Below, in pieces: positions 47,831-59,176 of a stretch of DNA of 64,000 bases. Positions within the stretch are counted from its first letter, which is position 1. The number at the start of each line of letters is the position of its first letter. Under the pieces are notes generated by a model. It saw only the letters and a list, made by a program, of their open reading frames with translations, did not search any database and was not told the DNA's origin. The DNA comes from Vreelandella olivaria (lineage in GTDB: Bacteria; Pseudomonadota; Gammaproteobacteria; Pseudomonadales; Halomonadaceae). The translations under genes and the position numbers were made by a program. The stretch is taken from NCBI RefSeq assembly GCF_023507745.1, contig NZ_JALPZO010000088.1:1-64000 (forward strand), given 5' to 3'.

Positions 47831-48112
47831 CTAGTATAGCGCCTGTTCTTCCTGAACGACTTCACGCAGCAATTCCAGAAACAGTTTATCGGCATCAGAG
47901 TGTTCAGCCGGATCTTCCGGGATATGTACACTCGTTGTGTCAGATATCTCGTTGGCGATACGCGCCATCACGGCAGGGCTGTTACCCTCGGCCAAATGCT
48001 GGCGGGCGATAGCCAGCGATTGTTCAAGAATTTTGGGGTCTTGGAGCAGTTTGCGGATAAAGCCGCTCAGCTCGTTAATAATACGTGTTTTTTGAATTTC
48101 TGATGCGGACAT
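47831..48112 (-). CDS. Hypothetical helical protein (93 aa)
   Basis: A 93-residue acidic protein that looks entirely helical: MSASEIQKTRIINELSGFIR, then LQDPKILEQSLAIARQHLAE, and an acidic C-terminus (LFLELLREVVQEEQALY). No cysteines, signal peptide or TM segment. I do not recognise the family. The ATG at 48112 is used because an AGGAG site (AAGGAGAGTCCTA on the minus strand) precedes it; the open frame to 48175 gives an extra 21 residues. It lies just upstream of metG with a hairpin between. Confidence 0.6.
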   Translation of the reverse strand: MSASEIQKTRIINELSGFIRKLLQDPKILEQSLAIARQHLAEGNSPAVMARIANEISDTTSVHIPEDPAEHSDADKLFLELLREVVQEEQALY

Positions 48113-48239
48113 TAGGACTCTCCTTAAGACCGCGCTGGGCGAAACGCCAAGCGGACCAATCAATGCCTTGACCATAGCACTTTTTCAGCTTCCGGGCATG
48201 CTCTGCCTGGTTGCTGCTGCGTTATATTCGAGAGCGGTA

Positions 48240-49421
48240 TTAGAGGGTTAAACGTCCCGCTTTATGTTTGACGGGGTTGGCGTACTGCTCCAGCCAGTAG
48301 GGGCGAAGGGCCTCAGGTACGCTTGCCAGACGTGCTTTGAAGCGCTCCCGGTCCTGGCGGGTAATTGATTTCCGCGCTACCAGCTCCGGGGCCTCACTCA
48401 GGGCTTCCAGGGCTAAATAGTGGCTTGGGAATAAACGGTAGCCGCCAATCACCTGCCGGTCGATTTCTGCTGCAACTTCACCTGGGGTTGCCATATCCGC
48501 CCCAACGGGGCTGCCAAACTTCAGCTGCACCCGGCCTTTGGAACCGGTAATGCCTGCCACAATCGAGCGGATATCCTCGAACTCACTTTTGGCGTAGCTT
48601 CCCTGGGTGGCAATATCATGCAGTTCCTGGGCTTTTTGCAGATCGCAGGGGTCATACTCATAGCTGATCGACACCGGAACCAGCTTGAGTTCGGCAATCG
48701 CCTCGCCAAACTCCATGTCACGTTCCGCGTTGCGCTTGGCCATGGTCAACATTTTGATAATGGCTGGGTCAGTGCGGTCGATGCCATTTTTGGCGCGGCC
48801 TTCTCGTTGTGCCATCCAGATCGAGTGGTTATCTTTGGTAATTGAATGCCGAATATAGGCTGACAACTGCTGATACGCTGCCAGCATAGCCCGTTTGCCC
48901 CGGGCGCTACGCGGAACAATAAAGCTTTTATTCAGGCGCATCAGGTCAGTGACATAGGGCTTTTTAAGTAAATTGTCGCCAATGGCGATGCGCACCGTGT
49001 CCCGACCTGCCTGATAGAGCGCATAGTTAACAAACGCAGGGTCCAGGGAAATATCACGGTGATTGCCAATAAACAAGTAGGCGCTATCGTTATCGAGCTT
49101 CTCGAGACCCGCCACCTCGAAAGCATCCGTGGTGGTGCGAATCATGCGGTCCATATAATTGGCAATGCGCATTTGGAAGTCGCGGACGGTGGTAACGCCT
49201 TTGACTTCTCGACGTATAACATGCCCGGCCAAGGCTCGGGCGATGGGCGGAGCCCATTTTGCCATGCGTGGTAGCCGAAAGCGTGTGAGTGCGTCTAACA
49301 GCTCACTGTCTCGTGATAGATGCTCAAGGACAGCAGGCACCTCTTGATCTGTATAAGGGCGAATATCTGCCCAGGGGTCATTGATGGTGTCTGCGTTGAG
49401 TGTGTTGTTGTGTTGAGTCAT
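48240..49421 (-). CDS. Glycerol-3-phosphate/1-acyl-glycerol-3-phosphate acyltransferase family protein
   Basis: A 393-residue PlsC-type acyltransferase. The acceptor-site motif is GNHRDISLDPAFV, a variant in which His and the second Asp are five residues apart instead of four; a closer Asp (HRD) is also present. The second and third blocks are NKSFIVPRSARGK and SIWMAQREGRAKNG. It likely adds acyl chains during phospholipid or lipid A-related synthesis, but the precise acceptor cannot be told. There is no TM helix at the ends that I can see. It is a single leftward gene with a 60-base gap to rdgC. Confidence 0.8.
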   Translation of the reverse strand: MTQHNNTLNADTINDPWADIRPYTDQEVPAVLEHLSRDSELLDALTRFRLPRMAKWAPPIARALAGHVIRREVKGVTTVRDFQMRIANYMDRMIRTTTDAFEVAGLEKLDNDSAYLFIGNHRDISLDPAFVNYALYQAGRDTVRIAIGDNLLKKPYVTDLMRLNKSFIVPRSARGKRAMLAAYQQLSAYIRHSITKDNHSIWMAQREGRAKNGIDRTDPAIIKMLTMAKRNAERDMEFGEAIAELKLVPVSISYEYDPCDLQKAQELHDIATQGSYAKSEFEDIRSIVAGITGSKGRVQLKFGSPVGADMATPGEVAAEIDRQVIGGYRLFPSHYLALEALSEAPELVARKSITRQDRERFKARLASVPEALRPYWLEQYANPVKHKAGRLTL

Positions 49422-49480
49422 GCGATCCGTTGGGTGTTAAGCAGAAGTAAGTCGTTTGACAGCAGCTGTAAAACCGCACA

Positions 49481-50419
49481 TTAGGTTTGTGGCTGGGCAG
49501 CAGGTTCCCGCTGTGCTTCACCGCCAAGCCACTCTAGCAAGCGGGTAACGTCATCGGAAAGCGCCTGTGCCATTAAAATAAAGTCGGTTTCCAATCGGGC
49601 CAGGGCGTCATCGCCATCATCGGCATGGTCTGCCTCTTCAATCAATGCATCGCCGAAGCGCAGCGACTTCAGGGCTAAATCATCATGCAGAACAAAGCTC
49701 AAGCGACCTTCCAGGCTAATAGCGAGCTTGCTTGCCTGACGCCCGCTTTCAAGTAGCTGCTGAATTTCGTCGCTATCCAGGTCCACCTGACGGGCGCGTA
49801 AAACGCCATCATCACCCTTGGCTTTTAGCTCAACCTGATCGCCCAGTTGCAGGTCGGCAGGGCGGCTGGCTGGATCGCCAAGCCATGTGGTCATGGCGCG
49901 AATAGGCAGTGTTTGTGAAGAGATAGGCGTAGCTTTTAAGCTGCCCAGGGTTTCGCGCAGCAAATCGAGAATATCTTCAGCTCGGGTCCTGGAGCTGGCA
50001 TTGATGCCTATCAAATGGCGGCGGGTATCCCACCACACATCAATTTTTTGACTGCGTACAAACGCTCGTGGCAGTAGCTCTTCGGTCACTTGCTCTTTGA
50101 GAGCAGTTTTTTCTTTACGGGTAAGTTTCCTGCCTTCGTTGGCTTCGATATCAGCCACCTTTTCGTCGACTTCTTCCTTCACCACTGAGGCGGGCAGCAG
50201 ACGCTCCTGACGGAGTGCTGACATCAGGCGATGTCCCTGGATTTCATGCAGCAATTGGCCGCCACCAAGGCGCCCAGCAGGCGCTGTCCAGCCTAGTCGC
50301 CTGGCATCGGCATTTCCAAGAGGCTTGGCTGCATGGGGCTCTAGTGCGCTTGCTAATGCTGAGCTGTCCAGCTCTGGGGCGCCGTGCAGGCGATATAAAT
50401 GCAGGTGCTTAAACCACAT
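49481..50419 (-). CDS. rdgC: Recombination-associated protein RdgC
   Basis: A 312-residue DNA-binding protein that forms a dimeric ring around duplex DNA and limits RecA loading. It starts MWFKHLHLYRLHGAPELD and contains LMSALRQERLLPASVVKEEV and FVRSQKIDVWWDTRRHLIGI, all typical. The ATG at 50419 is used; the frame extends ten codons but those residues are not conserved. It is divergent from the thioesterase gene (about 145 bases apart). Confidence 0.96.
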   Translation of the reverse strand: MWFKHLHLYRLHGAPELDSSALASALEPHAAKPLGNADARRLGWTAPAGRLGGGQLLHEIQGHRLMSALRQERLLPASVVKEEVDEKVADIEANEGRKLTRKEKTALKEQVTEELLPRAFVRSQKIDVWWDTRRHLIGINASSRTRAEDILDLLRETLGSLKATPISSQTLPIRAMTTWLGDPASRPADLQLGDQVELKAKGDDGVLRARQVDLDSDEIQQLLESGRQASKLAISLEGRLSFVLHDDLALKSLRFGDALIEEADHADDGDDALARLETDFILMAQALSDDVTRLLEWLGGEAQREPAAQPQT

Positions 50420-50563
50420 GTCACCAATCCTATCCAAAAGGTGGCACATTATGTCGAATGCGGGCCTTTCCTGCCAGCATCAAGGTCAATGTCTCCTATT
50501 GTAGTTGTTTTAAACTTGTGTTTGATTGAGGCGGTGTCACTATTTATTGATCAGGGAGTGAGT

Positions 50564-50995
50564 ATGTCAATTACCAATGTGGGGCTACGGGTGCGTGGTT
50601 ATCACCTGGATGGCTATGGTCACGTTAATAACGCGCGTTATCTTGAATTTATGGAGGAGGGACGCTGGGCCTTTTTTGATGAACACCCACGGCTGATCAA
50701 GCAACTTCACCAGGGCGGGCAAGCCTTCGTCGTGGTTAATTTAAATATTGATTATCGCGCTGCGGCGGTTCAGGGCGATGATCTTCGTGTATCGACCGGT
50801 ATTGTCGAGGTGGGTGAACGTAGCGCGATCTGTCATCACCGTATTGTTCGCCAGGACGGCACCCTTGTCGCCCAGGCGGATTTAACCTTTGTGCTGTTGG
50901 ATATGCAGGCCAATAAAGCTGCTGCTATCGAGGGCGATGTACGGGAGGTGTTGAAACGTCTTGCCGTGACGAAAGAGGCGTTTTCAGCCCAATAA
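50564..50995 (+). CDS. Acyl-CoA thioesterase (4HBT hotdog family)
   Basis: A 143-residue single-hotdog thioesterase of the YbgC/FadM kind. The signature LDGYGHVNNARYLEFMEEGRW, with Asp-Gly-Tyr-Gly-His and the helical GHVNN/EEGR active-site pieces, is near the N-terminus (residues 12-32). It probably hydrolyses a short- or medium-chain acyl-CoA. The start at 50564 is preferred because GGGAG lies seven bases upstream and because the upstream part is not family-like (the open frame from 50399 overlaps rdgC). It is a single gene ahead of gyrA. Confidence 0.85.
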   Translation: MSITNVGLRVRGYHLDGYGHVNNARYLEFMEEGRWAFFDEHPRLIKQLHQGGQAFVVVNLNIDYRAAAVQGDDLRVSTGIVEVGERSAICHHRIVRQDGTLVAQADLTFVLLDMQANKAAAIEGDVREVLKRLAVTKEAFSAQ

Positions 50996-51144
50996 ACAAT
51001 GGCGATGTCTCTGACTGCCCTTGGTGCTTATGCAGTGGTATGATGGCACGGTATCTGCGCGCCGCCTTGTGGTGCATTTAAAGGCGGTATTTTAAGCGCT
51101 TTCAACTCTCGCAGTGCCAATGCAGTGCAAAGGATCTGACTTTC

Positions 51145-53844
51145 ATGGGTGACATCGCCAGAGAAATTTTGCCCGTCAATATTGAAGACGAGCTCAAGCA
51201 GTCGTACCTCGACTATGCGATGAGTGTCATTATTGGCCGCGCGCTCCCCGACGTGCGTGACGGCCTTAAACCAGTTCACCGGCGTGTATTGTTTGCCATG
51301 CATGAACTGGGTAATGACTGGAATAAACCGTACAAGAAGTCGGCGCGTGTCGTCGGCGATGTCATTGGTAAATACCACCCGCACGGTGACAGTGCGGTGT
51401 ATGACACCATCGTTCGTATGGCCCAGCACTTCTCGATGCGTCACGTACTGGTCGATGGCCAGGGTAACTTTGGCTCTATCGACGGGGATAACGCGGCCGC
51501 CATGCGTTATACCGAGGTGCGCATGTCGCGCCTTGCCCACGAGCTGCTGGCAGATCTTGAGAAAGATACTGTCGATTGGGTTGATAACTACGATGGCACT
51601 GAACGCATCCCCGAGGTACTGCCGACCAAAGTCCCTAACCTGCTGATTAACGGGTCATCGGGTATCGCCGTGGGCATGGCTACCAATATTCCGCCGCACA
51701 ATATGCGGGAAGTAATTGATGGCTGTTTGGCGTTAATCGACGATTACACGCTCTCCGTTGATGACCTGATGCAGTACATCCCCGGGCCGGATTTTCCCAC
51801 GGGCGGCATTATCAATGGCCGTGCGGGCATCCTGGATGCCTACCGCACGGGGCGTGGGCGTATTTATGTCCGAGCCTGCCATACCATTGAGCATGATGAT
51901 AAGACCGGTCGCGATCACATCATCATCACTGAGTTGCCTTATCAGGTGAATAAGGCACGCTTGATCGAAAAAATCGCTGAACTGGTTAAAGAGAAGAAGA
52001 TTGAAGGTATCGCCGAGCTTCGCGATGAGTCGGATAAAGATGGCCTGCGCGTGGTTATTGAGATCAAGCGTGGCGAGTCTGGCGATGTGGTGGTCAATAA
52101 CCTGTTTGCCCAAACGCAATTGCAAAATGTGTTTGGTATCAACATGGTGGCATTGGAGAATGGCCAGCCGCGCACTCTGAATCTAAAAGAGATGCTTGAG
52201 GCATTTATCCGCCACCGCCGTGAAGTGGTTACCCGTCGCACACTCTATGAGTTGAAAAAAGCGCGTGAGCGCGGCCACTTATTGGAAGGTCTGGCGGTCG
52301 CCATCTCCAATATTGATGAGGTGATTGAGCTGATTAAAGCTTCTCCTAATGCGGCTGAAGCCCGTGAGAAGCTGTTGGCGAAAGTGTGGCGCCCTGGTCA
52401 GGTGACGGCCATGCTGGAGCGGGCTGGCGCGACGTCGTGTAAACCCGAAGAGCTGGAGGAGGGGTTCGGTCTTAACCCTTCGGCCACGGAGTATCGTCTG
52501 TCACCAGCCCAGGCGCAGGCGATTCTGGAGCTTCGCCTGCATCGTTTGACAGGTCTTGAAACCGAGAAACTGCTTGATGAGTACCTGTCGATCCTAGAGA
52601 AAATTGCGGAATTCACCGCTATTCTGGCCTCTCCCGATCGCTTGATGGAGGTGATCCGTGAAGAGCTGCACGCTGTGCGCGATCAGTTTGGCGATGACCG
52701 TCGTACGGAAATTCAGGCCAGCCATCTCGATTTGTCGATTGAAGACCTGATCGCCGAAGAAGACATGGTGGTAACGGTATCCCGCTCCGGCTACGCCAAA
52801 ACCCAGCCGCTTTCCGACTATCAGGCCCAGCGCCGTGGTGGTCGTGGTAAGTCAGCTACTGCCATGAAAGATGAAGATGTCATCGAGCACCTTTTGGTGG
52901 CATCGACCCATGATACCGTATTGCTGTTCTCGAACCGCGGCAAGGTGTACTGGCTGAAAGTGTATGAAATGCCCAATGCCAGCCGTGGCTCCCGGGGTAA
53001 GCCGCTGGTCAATATGCTGCCTCTGGAAGAGGGCGAGGCGGTTAATGCCATTCTGCCGGTACGTGACTACGACCCGGAACATTACATCTTCTTTGCAACA
53101 GCGAACGGCACAGTTAAGCGTACCAGTCTTGAGCAGTTCTCCCGCCCGCGTAGTGTGGGCTTGATTGCCATTGACCTGGACGAGGGGGATCGACTGGTAG
53201 GCGCCGCTATTACTTCTGGCACTGATCATGCCATGTTGCTCTCTTCCAATGGCAAGGCGATTCGCTTTGAAGAGGGCAATGTTCGCGCCATGGGGCGTAC
53301 GGCCCGTGGTGTACGTGGTATGCGTTTGGCCGATAAGGCTGAAGTGATCAGCCTGATTATTCCCAAGAGTCAGCAGATTGATGCCGAGGCTGATGCCGAG
53401 GGCGAAGTTCAGGTGGAAGCTGCTGAAGCCTCCCAGGCTGAGGGGCAGATTTATATTCTGACCGCCAGCGAGAATGGTTATGGTAAACGCACGCGCCTGG
53501 AAGAGTTCCCGCTTCGTGGCCGTGGCGGCCAGGGCGTGATTGCCATGCAAACCAGCGAGCGTAATGGTGAGTTGGTGGCCGCGATGCAGGTCTATGACTG
53601 TGATGAAATGATGTTGATCACCGATCGTGGCACGCTGGTACGCACCCGTGTGGAAGAGGTGTCTACCACCTCCCGTAATACCCAGGGCGTGATGCTCATC
53701 AGGCTGGGTAAAGAAGAAAAATTAGTCAAAACCGTCCGCGTGGATGAACCCGTTGACAGCGATATTGAAGCGCTTGAAGAAGGGGAGCTAGGTGGTGCTG
53801 ACGATGGCGCACAGGAAGCAGGGGCCGATGACACGTCATTATAA
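51145..53844 (+). CDS. gyrA: DNA gyrase subunit A
   Basis: The 899-residue subunit contains the breakage-reunion domain with catalytic Tyr122 (AAMRYTEVR) and the C-terminal DNA-wrapping pinwheel with the GyrA box QRRGGRGK; the C-terminus is acidic ([19 protein letters not shown]). At the quinolone-resistance sites the wild-type residues are present (Ser83 and Asp87 in [13 protein letters not shown]). It introduces negative supercoils with GyrB. It heads the block gyrA-serC-pheA-tyrA/aroA-cmk-rpsA. Its last 17 bases overlap serC. Confidence 0.99.
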   Translation: MGDIAREILPVNIEDELKQSYLDYAMSVIIGRALPDVRDGLKPVHRRVLFAMHELGNDWNKPYKKSARVVGDVIGKYHPHGDSAVYDTIVRMAQHFSMRHVLVDGQGNFGSIDGDNAAAMRYTEVRMSRLAHELLADLEKDTVDWVDNYDGTERIPEVLPTKVPNLLINGSSGIAVGMATNIPPHNMREVIDGCLALIDDYTLSVDDLMQYIPGPDFPTGGIINGRAGILDAYRTGRGRIYVRACHTIEHDDKTGRDHIIITELPYQVNKARLIEKIAELVKEKKIEGIAELRDESDKDGLRVVIEIKRGESGDVVVNNLFAQTQLQNVFGINMVALENGQPRTLNLKEMLEAFIRHRREVVTRRTLYELKKARERGHLLEGLAVAISNIDEVIELIKASPNAAEAREKLLAKVWRPGQVTAMLERAGATSCKPEELEEGFGLNPSATEYRLSPAQAQAILELRLHRLTGLETEKLLDEYLSILEKIAEFTAILASPDRLMEVIREELHAVRDQFGDDRRTEIQASHLDLSIEDLIAEEDMVVTVSRSGYAKTQPLSDYQAQRRGGRGKSATAMKDEDVIEHLLVASTHDTVLLFSNRGKVYWLKVYEMPNASRGSRGKPLVNMLPLEEGEAVNAILPVRDYDPEHYIFFATANGTVKRTSLEQFSRPRSVGLIAIDLDEGDRLVGAAITSGTDHAMLLSSNGKAIRFEEGNVRAMGRTARGVRGMRLADKAEVISLIIPKSQQIDAEADAEGEVQVEAAEASQAEGQIYILTASENGYGKRTRLEEFPLRGRGGQGVIAMQTSERNGELVAAMQVYDCDEMMLITDRGTLVRTRVEEVSTTSRNTQGVMLIRLGKEEKLVKTVRVDEPVDSDIEALEEGELGGADDGAQEAGADDTSL

Positions 53845-54931
53845 CTTTTGCGCAGGGCCAGCGGCCTTGCCAACAGCCGTACTTGAACGCGCACAAAATG
53901 AACTACTGGATTATCAGGGGCGTGGATTGTCGGTAATGGAGATGAGTCATCGCAGTGATGATTTTATTGCCATTGCCGAACGTGCAGAAGCTGACCTTCG
54001 CCAACTATTGGGCATTCCTGGCAACTACAAGGTGTTGTTCCTTCAGGGTGGTGCCAGCATGCAGTTTGCGATGCTGCCGATGAACCTGCTGGGCCGGGGG
54101 GGCAGTGCGAATTTTGTCCAAACGGGCATTTGGGGCAAAAAAGCACTTAGCGAGGCCAAACGGCTTGGTTTCGAGTGTCACGTGGCTGGCAGTAGTGAGG
54201 CGAACGGCCATGTTGCTGTGCCCAACCATGATACCTTGTGTGTTAGCGGTGATGCTGTCTATCTGCATTACACCTCCAATGAAACGATTGGCGGGCTGGA
54301 GTTTGATTATACGCCCCTGGTAAAGCGTGCTGATGGCGTTGATGTGCCTCTGGTCTGTGATATGTCATCGAACATTTTGTCTGGCCCCATCAATGTCGCT
54401 GACTTTGGGGTTATCTATGCTGGTGCGCAAAAGAATATTGGCCCCGCTGGCCTGACACTGGTGATTGTTCGCGATGATCTGCTAGGTAAGGCTCAATCAG
54501 GTATTCCGTCCCTGTTTGACTATCAGTTGCTGGCTGAAGCTGGTTCGATGGTTAATACTCCACCGACCTATGCGTGGTATTTAGCAGGCCTGGTCTTTCA
54601 GTGGCTTAAGGATGACGTGGGCGGCCTGGATGCTATGAATGTGCTGAATCAGCGCAAAGCAGACAAGCTTTATGCGGCTATTGATAGTAGTGCTTTTTAT
54701 AGCAACCCTATCGCTGAGCATAATCGTTCGCGTATGAACGTGCCCTTCGTATTGGCGGATGCTGCATTGGACAAAACGTTTTTACAAGAGGCGGACGCGG
54801 CAGGGTTGCTAAACTTGAAGGGCCACCGCAGCGTGGGCGGTATGCGCGCCAGTTTATATAACGCGGTACCTGAAGAAGCGGTGAATGCCTTAATCGCCTT
54901 TATGGCGGATTTTGAACAACGAAGAGGCTAA
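53828..54931 (+). CDS. serC: Phosphoserine aminotransferase
   Basis: A 367-residue PLP enzyme that makes 3-phosphoserine in serine synthesis and also acts in pyridoxine synthesis. The start [20 protein letters not shown] and the PLP lysine in [13 protein letters not shown] are conserved. The ATG at 53828 lies inside the end of gyrA (17-base overlap), which suggests coupling. The order gyrA-serC-pheA is common in gammaproteobacteria. Confidence 0.98.
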   Translation: MTRHYNFCAGPAALPTAVLERAQNELLDYQGRGLSVMEMSHRSDDFIAIAERAEADLRQLLGIPGNYKVLFLQGGASMQFAMLPMNLLGRGGSANFVQTGIWGKKALSEAKRLGFECHVAGSSEANGHVAVPNHDTLCVSGDAVYLHYTSNETIGGLEFDYTPLVKRADGVDVPLVCDMSSNILSGPINVADFGVIYAGAQKNIGPAGLTLVIVRDDLLGKAQSGIPSLFDYQLLAEAGSMVNTPPTYAWYLAGLVFQWLKDDVGGLDAMNVLNQRKADKLYAAIDSSAFYSNPIAEHNRSRMNVPFVLADAALDKTFLQEADAAGLLNLKGHRSVGGMRASLYNAVPEEAVNALIAFMADFEQRRG

Positions 54932-54936
54932 CCAGG

Positions 54937-56028
54937 ATGTCCGATACGCCAATCAATTTAGACGAATTACGTCAACGTATCGACCAGTTGGATGGCGATA
55001 TATTACGCCTGATTAGCGAGCGGGCGAATTGTGCCCAGCAAGTGGCCCATGTAAAGCTTGCTGAAGATAAAGATACTGTGTTTTATCGCCCAGAGCGTGA
55101 AGCGCAGGTACTGCGCCGGATTATGTCGCTTAATAAGGGCCCGCTGGATTCTGAGGAAATGGCGCGACTGTTTCGCGAAATCATGTCGGCGTGTCTGGCC
55201 CTCGAACAGCCTATTAAAGTGGCTTATCTTGGCCCGGAAGGCACCTTTACCCAACAGGCGGCCTTAAAGCACTTTGGCGAAAGCGCGGTTAGCTTGCCGA
55301 TGGCCGCCATTGATGAAGTGTTCCGGGAAGTAGAGGCCGGGGCCGTTAATTACGGCGTAGTGCCGGTGGAGAACTCCACTGAAGGTGTTGTTAATCATAC
55401 GCTTGATACCTTTATGGACTCTTCCATCAAGATTTGTGGTGAAGTCGTTCTGCGTATTCACCACCATCTGCTGATCAGTGAAACCACACGTAAAGATAAA
55501 GTCTCACGGATTTACTCCCACCCCCAATCGTTTGGTCAGTGTCGCAAATGGCTGGATGCCCACTATCCTCATGCGGAACGTGTACCTGTTTCTTCCAATG
55601 CGGAAGCTGCCAAGCTGGTGAAAACGGAGTGGCACAGTGCGGCGATTGCCGGTGATATGGCGGCTAAGCTTTATGGCCTGGAGCGCATTGCAGACAAAAT
55701 TGAAGATCGTCCCGACAACTCAACGCGCTTCCTGATTATTGGCAATGATGACGTGCCCATGTCGGGTGAAGATAAAACGTCGATTGTGGTTGCTATGCGT
55801 AACCAGCCGGGAGCACTGCACGAATTGCTAGAACCCTTCCATCGCCACAAAATTGATCTAACACGTATCGAAACCCGCCCGTCACGGGTAGGGGCGTGGA
55901 ATTACGTGTTCTTTATTGATTTTAAAGGCCACCGTGACCAGCCACAGGTGTCAGCAGTGCTCGAGGAGGTGCGTTTGCGCGCCTCCGAGTTACGCGTTCT
56001 GGGTTCATACCCGCAGGGCGTGCTGTGA
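54937..56028 (+). CDS. pheA: Bifunctional chorismate mutase / prephenate dehydratase (P-protein)
   Basis: A 363-residue enzyme of phenylalanine synthesis: AroQ-type chorismate mutase (about 5-90), prephenate dehydratase (about 95-270; YLGPEGTFTQQAALKHFG) and ACT regulatory domain (about 280-355; with IETRPSR of the ESRP type). Phe feedback is expected from the ACT domain. It follows serC after five bases and overlaps the next start (GTGA, 56025-56028). Confidence 0.98.
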   Translation: MSDTPINLDELRQRIDQLDGDILRLISERANCAQQVAHVKLAEDKDTVFYRPEREAQVLRRIMSLNKGPLDSEEMARLFREIMSACLALEQPIKVAYLGPEGTFTQQAALKHFGESAVSLPMAAIDEVFREVEAGAVNYGVVPVENSTEGVVNHTLDTFMDSSIKICGEVVLRIHHHLLISETTRKDKVSRIYSHPQSFGQCRKWLDAHYPHAERVPVSSNAEAAKLVKTEWHSAAIAGDMAAKLYGLERIADKIEDRPDNSTRFLIIGNDDVPMSGEDKTSIVVAMRNQPGALHELLEPFHRHKIDLTRIETRPSRVGAWNYVFFIDFKGHRDQPQVSAVLEEVRLRASELRVLGSYPQGVL

Positions 56029-58313
56029 CGGTGTTGGTACCTGGCATTGAGGGGCGTTCGGCATGTACTGAGGAGCGGCTACTGATTGTTGGGCTTGGGC
56101 TGATTGGTGGTTCCCTTGCGGCAGCGCTGCGCTCATCAGGCTTTAATGGGCAGATTGTGGCGTGTGATCCTAATGCCGATGAAGTGGCCCTGGGGAAAGA
56201 GATGGGTCTGATAGACTCAGGCGGTACCGAGCTGGCTGAGTTGTTGGAAAATGTCTCCATGGCAGTGCTGGCGGTGCCTGTGCTTGCCATGGAAAGCGTG
56301 ATGAAAACGCTTGCAGGCTCGCTTTCAGCCGCCGCACCTAATGTGGTCATTACCGATGTTGGCAGCACGAAAGCAACCGTTCGTGAGTGTGCCGAGGCAG
56401 TGTTTGGCTGCGTGCCTTCCAACATGGTGCTTGGCCACCCCATCGCAGGTTCTGAAAAAAGCGGTGTATCGGCCGCGAACCCCTCACTCTACCTCAATCA
56501 CAAAGTCATTCTTACTCCCGAGCCGGATGTCTTGTTGGACGCACTGGTGCGGGTGAAAACTCTCTGGCAGGCCTGTGGTGCTGAGGTGCTGCAGATGAGT
56601 GTTGAGCGGCATGACCAGGTGCTTGCCCGTACCAGCCATTTACCGCATTTGTTGGCCTTTTCCCTGGTCGATACATTGGCGCGTCAAGATGAGCGGCTGG
56701 ATATTTTCCGCTACGCTGCGGGTGGGTTTCGTGACTTTACCCGTATCGCGGGAAGCGACCCGGTGATGTGGCGGGATATTTTTATCGCCAACCGTGATGC
56801 GGTTTTATCGTCCCTGGATGATTTTGAAGCGGGGCTTGCACGGCTACGGCAAGCCATTGAGTGTGGCGATAGTGATGCACTGATTGCCACGTTTGATCGC
56901 GCCAGTCATGCCCGGCACTATTTTGATACCTTATTGAATAAAACCAGTTATCAGGCGGAATATCATATGCAACCACACGGTAAAGTTACCTATCGGGTAC
57001 GGCCAGGTGGCCAGGCGCAGGGGCGTTTGCGCGTGCCAGGCGACAAATCAATGTCCCACCGCTCTATTATGTTGGGCGCCTTAGCTGAAGGTGTTACCGA
57101 AGTTAAGGGTTTTTTAGAGGGTGAAGATAGCCTGGCAACCCTGCAGGCGTTCAGGGAAATGGGGGTTGCTATTGAAGGTCCTCATCAAGGGCGCGTGACC
57201 ATTCATGGGGTGGGAATGCATGGCTTAAAGCCGCCAGCTGGACCGCTGTATGTGGGTAACTCAGGGACTGCAATGCGTCTGTTTGCCGGGTTATTGGCAG
57301 GCCAGGCGTTTGATAGTGAATTAACCGGTGATGAGTCGCTAACCAAGCGGCCTATGGGGCGGGTAGCCGACCCGCTGCGCCTGATGGGCGTTGCCATTGA
57401 TACTGCTGAGGGAGGGCGTCCGCCGCTTAAGATTCATGGTGGCGCAGCGCTTAAGGGTATTGATTACGATATGCCGATGGCCAGTGCTCAGGTGAAGTCC
57501 TGCTTATTGCTGGCAGGTATGTATGCCGAGGGTGAAACCCGCGTACGTGAACCTGCGCCCACACGCGACCATACTGAGCGTATGTTAAACGGTTTTGGCT
57601 ATCCCGTTTCCCGTGAAGGCGATACCTGCTGGCTACAGGGTGGCGGAAAGCTAACCGCTGGCACGATTGATGTGCCTTCTGATATCTCTTCCGCAACCTT
57701 CTTTCTGGTGGCCGCCGCCATTACTCCGGGTGCTGACATCACCTTGGAGCATGTTGGAATCAACCCCACCCGGATCGGGGTCATCAATATTCTCACCCTT
57801 ATGGGGGCTGACCTTACGCTTGAAAATGAGCGAGAGGTGGGTGGCGAGCCTGTAGCGGATATTCGTATTCGCTATGCACCCCTTAACGGTATCGATATCC
57901 CCGTGGAGCAAGTGCCGCTGGCTATTGATGAGTTTCCTGCGCTGTTTATCGCTGCCGCTAATGCGCGGGGTACAACACGTTTGCGCGGAGCTGAGGAGCT
58001 ACGGGTAAAAGAGTCCGACCGTATTCAGGCCATGGCAGATGGCTTGGCGACGTTAGGCGTCGAGCACACCGTCGTTGAAGATGGTATTGATATTATTGGC
58101 AACGGTAATGATCAGGTGCCCAGTTATGGTGGTGGCCGTATTGATAGTTTGGGCGATCACCGGATTGCTATGGCATTTGCCATCGCCGCGTTACGGGCCG
58201 GTGATGACATCATCATTGAGGATTGCGCCAACGTTGCCACCTCCTTTCCGGATTTTGTCGCCCTGGTCCAGCGTATTGGCATGAGCATTAATGTGGGGGG
58301 CGATAATGTCTAA
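56025..58313 (+). CDS. Fused prephenate/arogenate dehydrogenase and EPSP synthase
   Basis: A 762-residue fusion. Residues ~1-300 are a TyrA dehydrogenase with the NAD motif [16 protein letters not shown] and the [10 protein letters not shown] block; residues ~315-762 are AroA with [25 protein letters not shown] and the active-site lysines and arginine in [13 protein letters not shown]. It combines the tyrosine branch with shikimate-to-EPSP conversion. The start is a GTG overlapping the pheA stop. A histidinol-phosphate aminotransferase gene (hisC), often found between pheA and tyrA, is missing here. The domain join is near residue 315. Confidence 0.96.
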   Translation: MTVLVPGIEGRSACTEERLLIVGLGLIGGSLAAALRSSGFNGQIVACDPNADEVALGKEMGLIDSGGTELAELLENVSMAVLAVPVLAMESVMKTLAGSLSAAAPNVVITDVGSTKATVRECAEAVFGCVPSNMVLGHPIAGSEKSGVSAANPSLYLNHKVILTPEPDVLLDALVRVKTLWQACGAEVLQMSVERHDQVLARTSHLPHLLAFSLVDTLARQDERLDIFRYAAGGFRDFTRIAGSDPVMWRDIFIANRDAVLSSLDDFEAGLARLRQAIECGDSDALIATFDRASHARHYFDTLLNKTSYQAEYHMQPHGKVTYRVRPGGQAQGRLRVPGDKSMSHRSIMLGALAEGVTEVKGFLEGEDSLATLQAFREMGVAIEGPHQGRVTIHGVGMHGLKPPAGPLYVGNSGTAMRLFAGLLAGQAFDSELTGDESLTKRPMGRVADPLRLMGVAIDTAEGGRPPLKIHGGAALKGIDYDMPMASAQVKSCLLLAGMYAEGETRVREPAPTRDHTERMLNGFGYPVSREGDTCWLQGGGKLTAGTIDVPSDISSATFFLVAAAITPGADITLEHVGINPTRIGVINILTLMGADLTLENEREVGGEPVADIRIRYAPLNGIDIPVEQVPLAIDEFPALFIAAANARGTTRLRGAEELRVKESDRIQAMADGLATLGVEHTVVEDGIDIIGNGNDQVPSYGGGRIDSLGDHRIAMAFAIAALRAGDDIIIEDCANVATSFPDFVALVQRIGMSINVGGDNV

Positions 58314-58992
58314 CGTACCGGTGCTAACCATTGACGGGCCTGGGGGGGCGGGCAAAGGTACTATCAGCAGCCTGATCGCCGAACACCTTAACTGGCACCT
58401 TCTCGACAGTGGCGCGCTCTACCGGCTGACGGCACAGGCCGCTCTGAAGCATGATGTGGCTTTGGATGATGAGGTCTCTCTGGCCAAGCTTGCTGCCCAG
58501 TTGGATGTTGCCTTTCCGGTAACCGATGGCCAGCCATGTACCTTGCTGGAAGGTGAGGATGTCACCCACGCCATTCGCACGGAACAGGCAGGCGAGCGCG
58601 CATCACAGGTTGCTGCCTTGCCCTGTGTGCGTGAAGCTCTGCTGCAACGGCAGAGAGATTTTTGCCAGTTGCCTGGTTTGGTGGCAGATGGCCGCGATAT
58701 GGGAACCGTGGTGTTTCCTGAGGCGCCGCTTAAGATTTTTCTCACCGCCAGCGCGGAAGAACGGGCTCATCGACGGCATCAACAGTTGCAGGAAGCCGGG
58801 GTGAATGCTAGTCTTTCGAGTCTTTTGAAGGAGATTCAGGCGCGCGATGCACGCGACACGCAGCGCAGTGTGGCCCCTCTCAAGCCGGCAGATGATGCCA
58901 TAACGCTTGATACCACATGCCTGAGCATACCGGAAGTGGTTGATCGGCTGACCGATCTGCTGGCCCAGCGTGGCATGGCAAACGGCATTTGA
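58306..58992 (+). CDS. cmk: Cytidylate kinase
   Basis: A 228-residue nucleoside-monophosphate kinase that phosphorylates CMP and dCMP. P-loop [20 protein letters not shown], the substrate-binding DSGALYR and [15 protein letters not shown] are present. The ATG at 58306 (GGGGGG five bases upstream) lies inside the last 8 bases of tyrA-aroA; the longer frame from 58291 is less likely. The order aroA-cmk-rpsA is conserved in gammaproteobacteria. Confidence 0.97.
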   Translation: MSNVPVLTIDGPGGAGKGTISSLIAEHLNWHLLDSGALYRLTAQAALKHDVALDDEVSLAKLAAQLDVAFPVTDGQPCTLLEGEDVTHAIRTEQAGERASQVAALPCVREALLQRQRDFCQLPGLVADGRDMGTVVFPEAPLKIFLTASAEERAHRRHQQLQEAGVNASLSSLLKEIQARDARDTQRSVAPLKPADDAITLDTTCLSIPEVVDRLTDLLAQRGMANGI

Positions 58993-59176
58993 TTCTCCCT
59001 TGCGGCGTTTTTGGAAAGGTGTCACGACGTGGCAGGGCGATAACTCCATATCAGTGAGCCCGGTCAGGTCTAACCAGCGCTAACACCGCCAAAAGCTGAA
59101 TGACATTAGGCCCGTACTCGCTGGTGGTACGGAGAAGGCATTTATGCCTCAACAACGTTGATCACGTAGGAAAACC

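Noticed and set aside
51385..51420. Possible quinolone-resistance changes in GyrA
   Set aside because: Ser83 and Asp87 are wild type, so no known resistance substitution is visible here.
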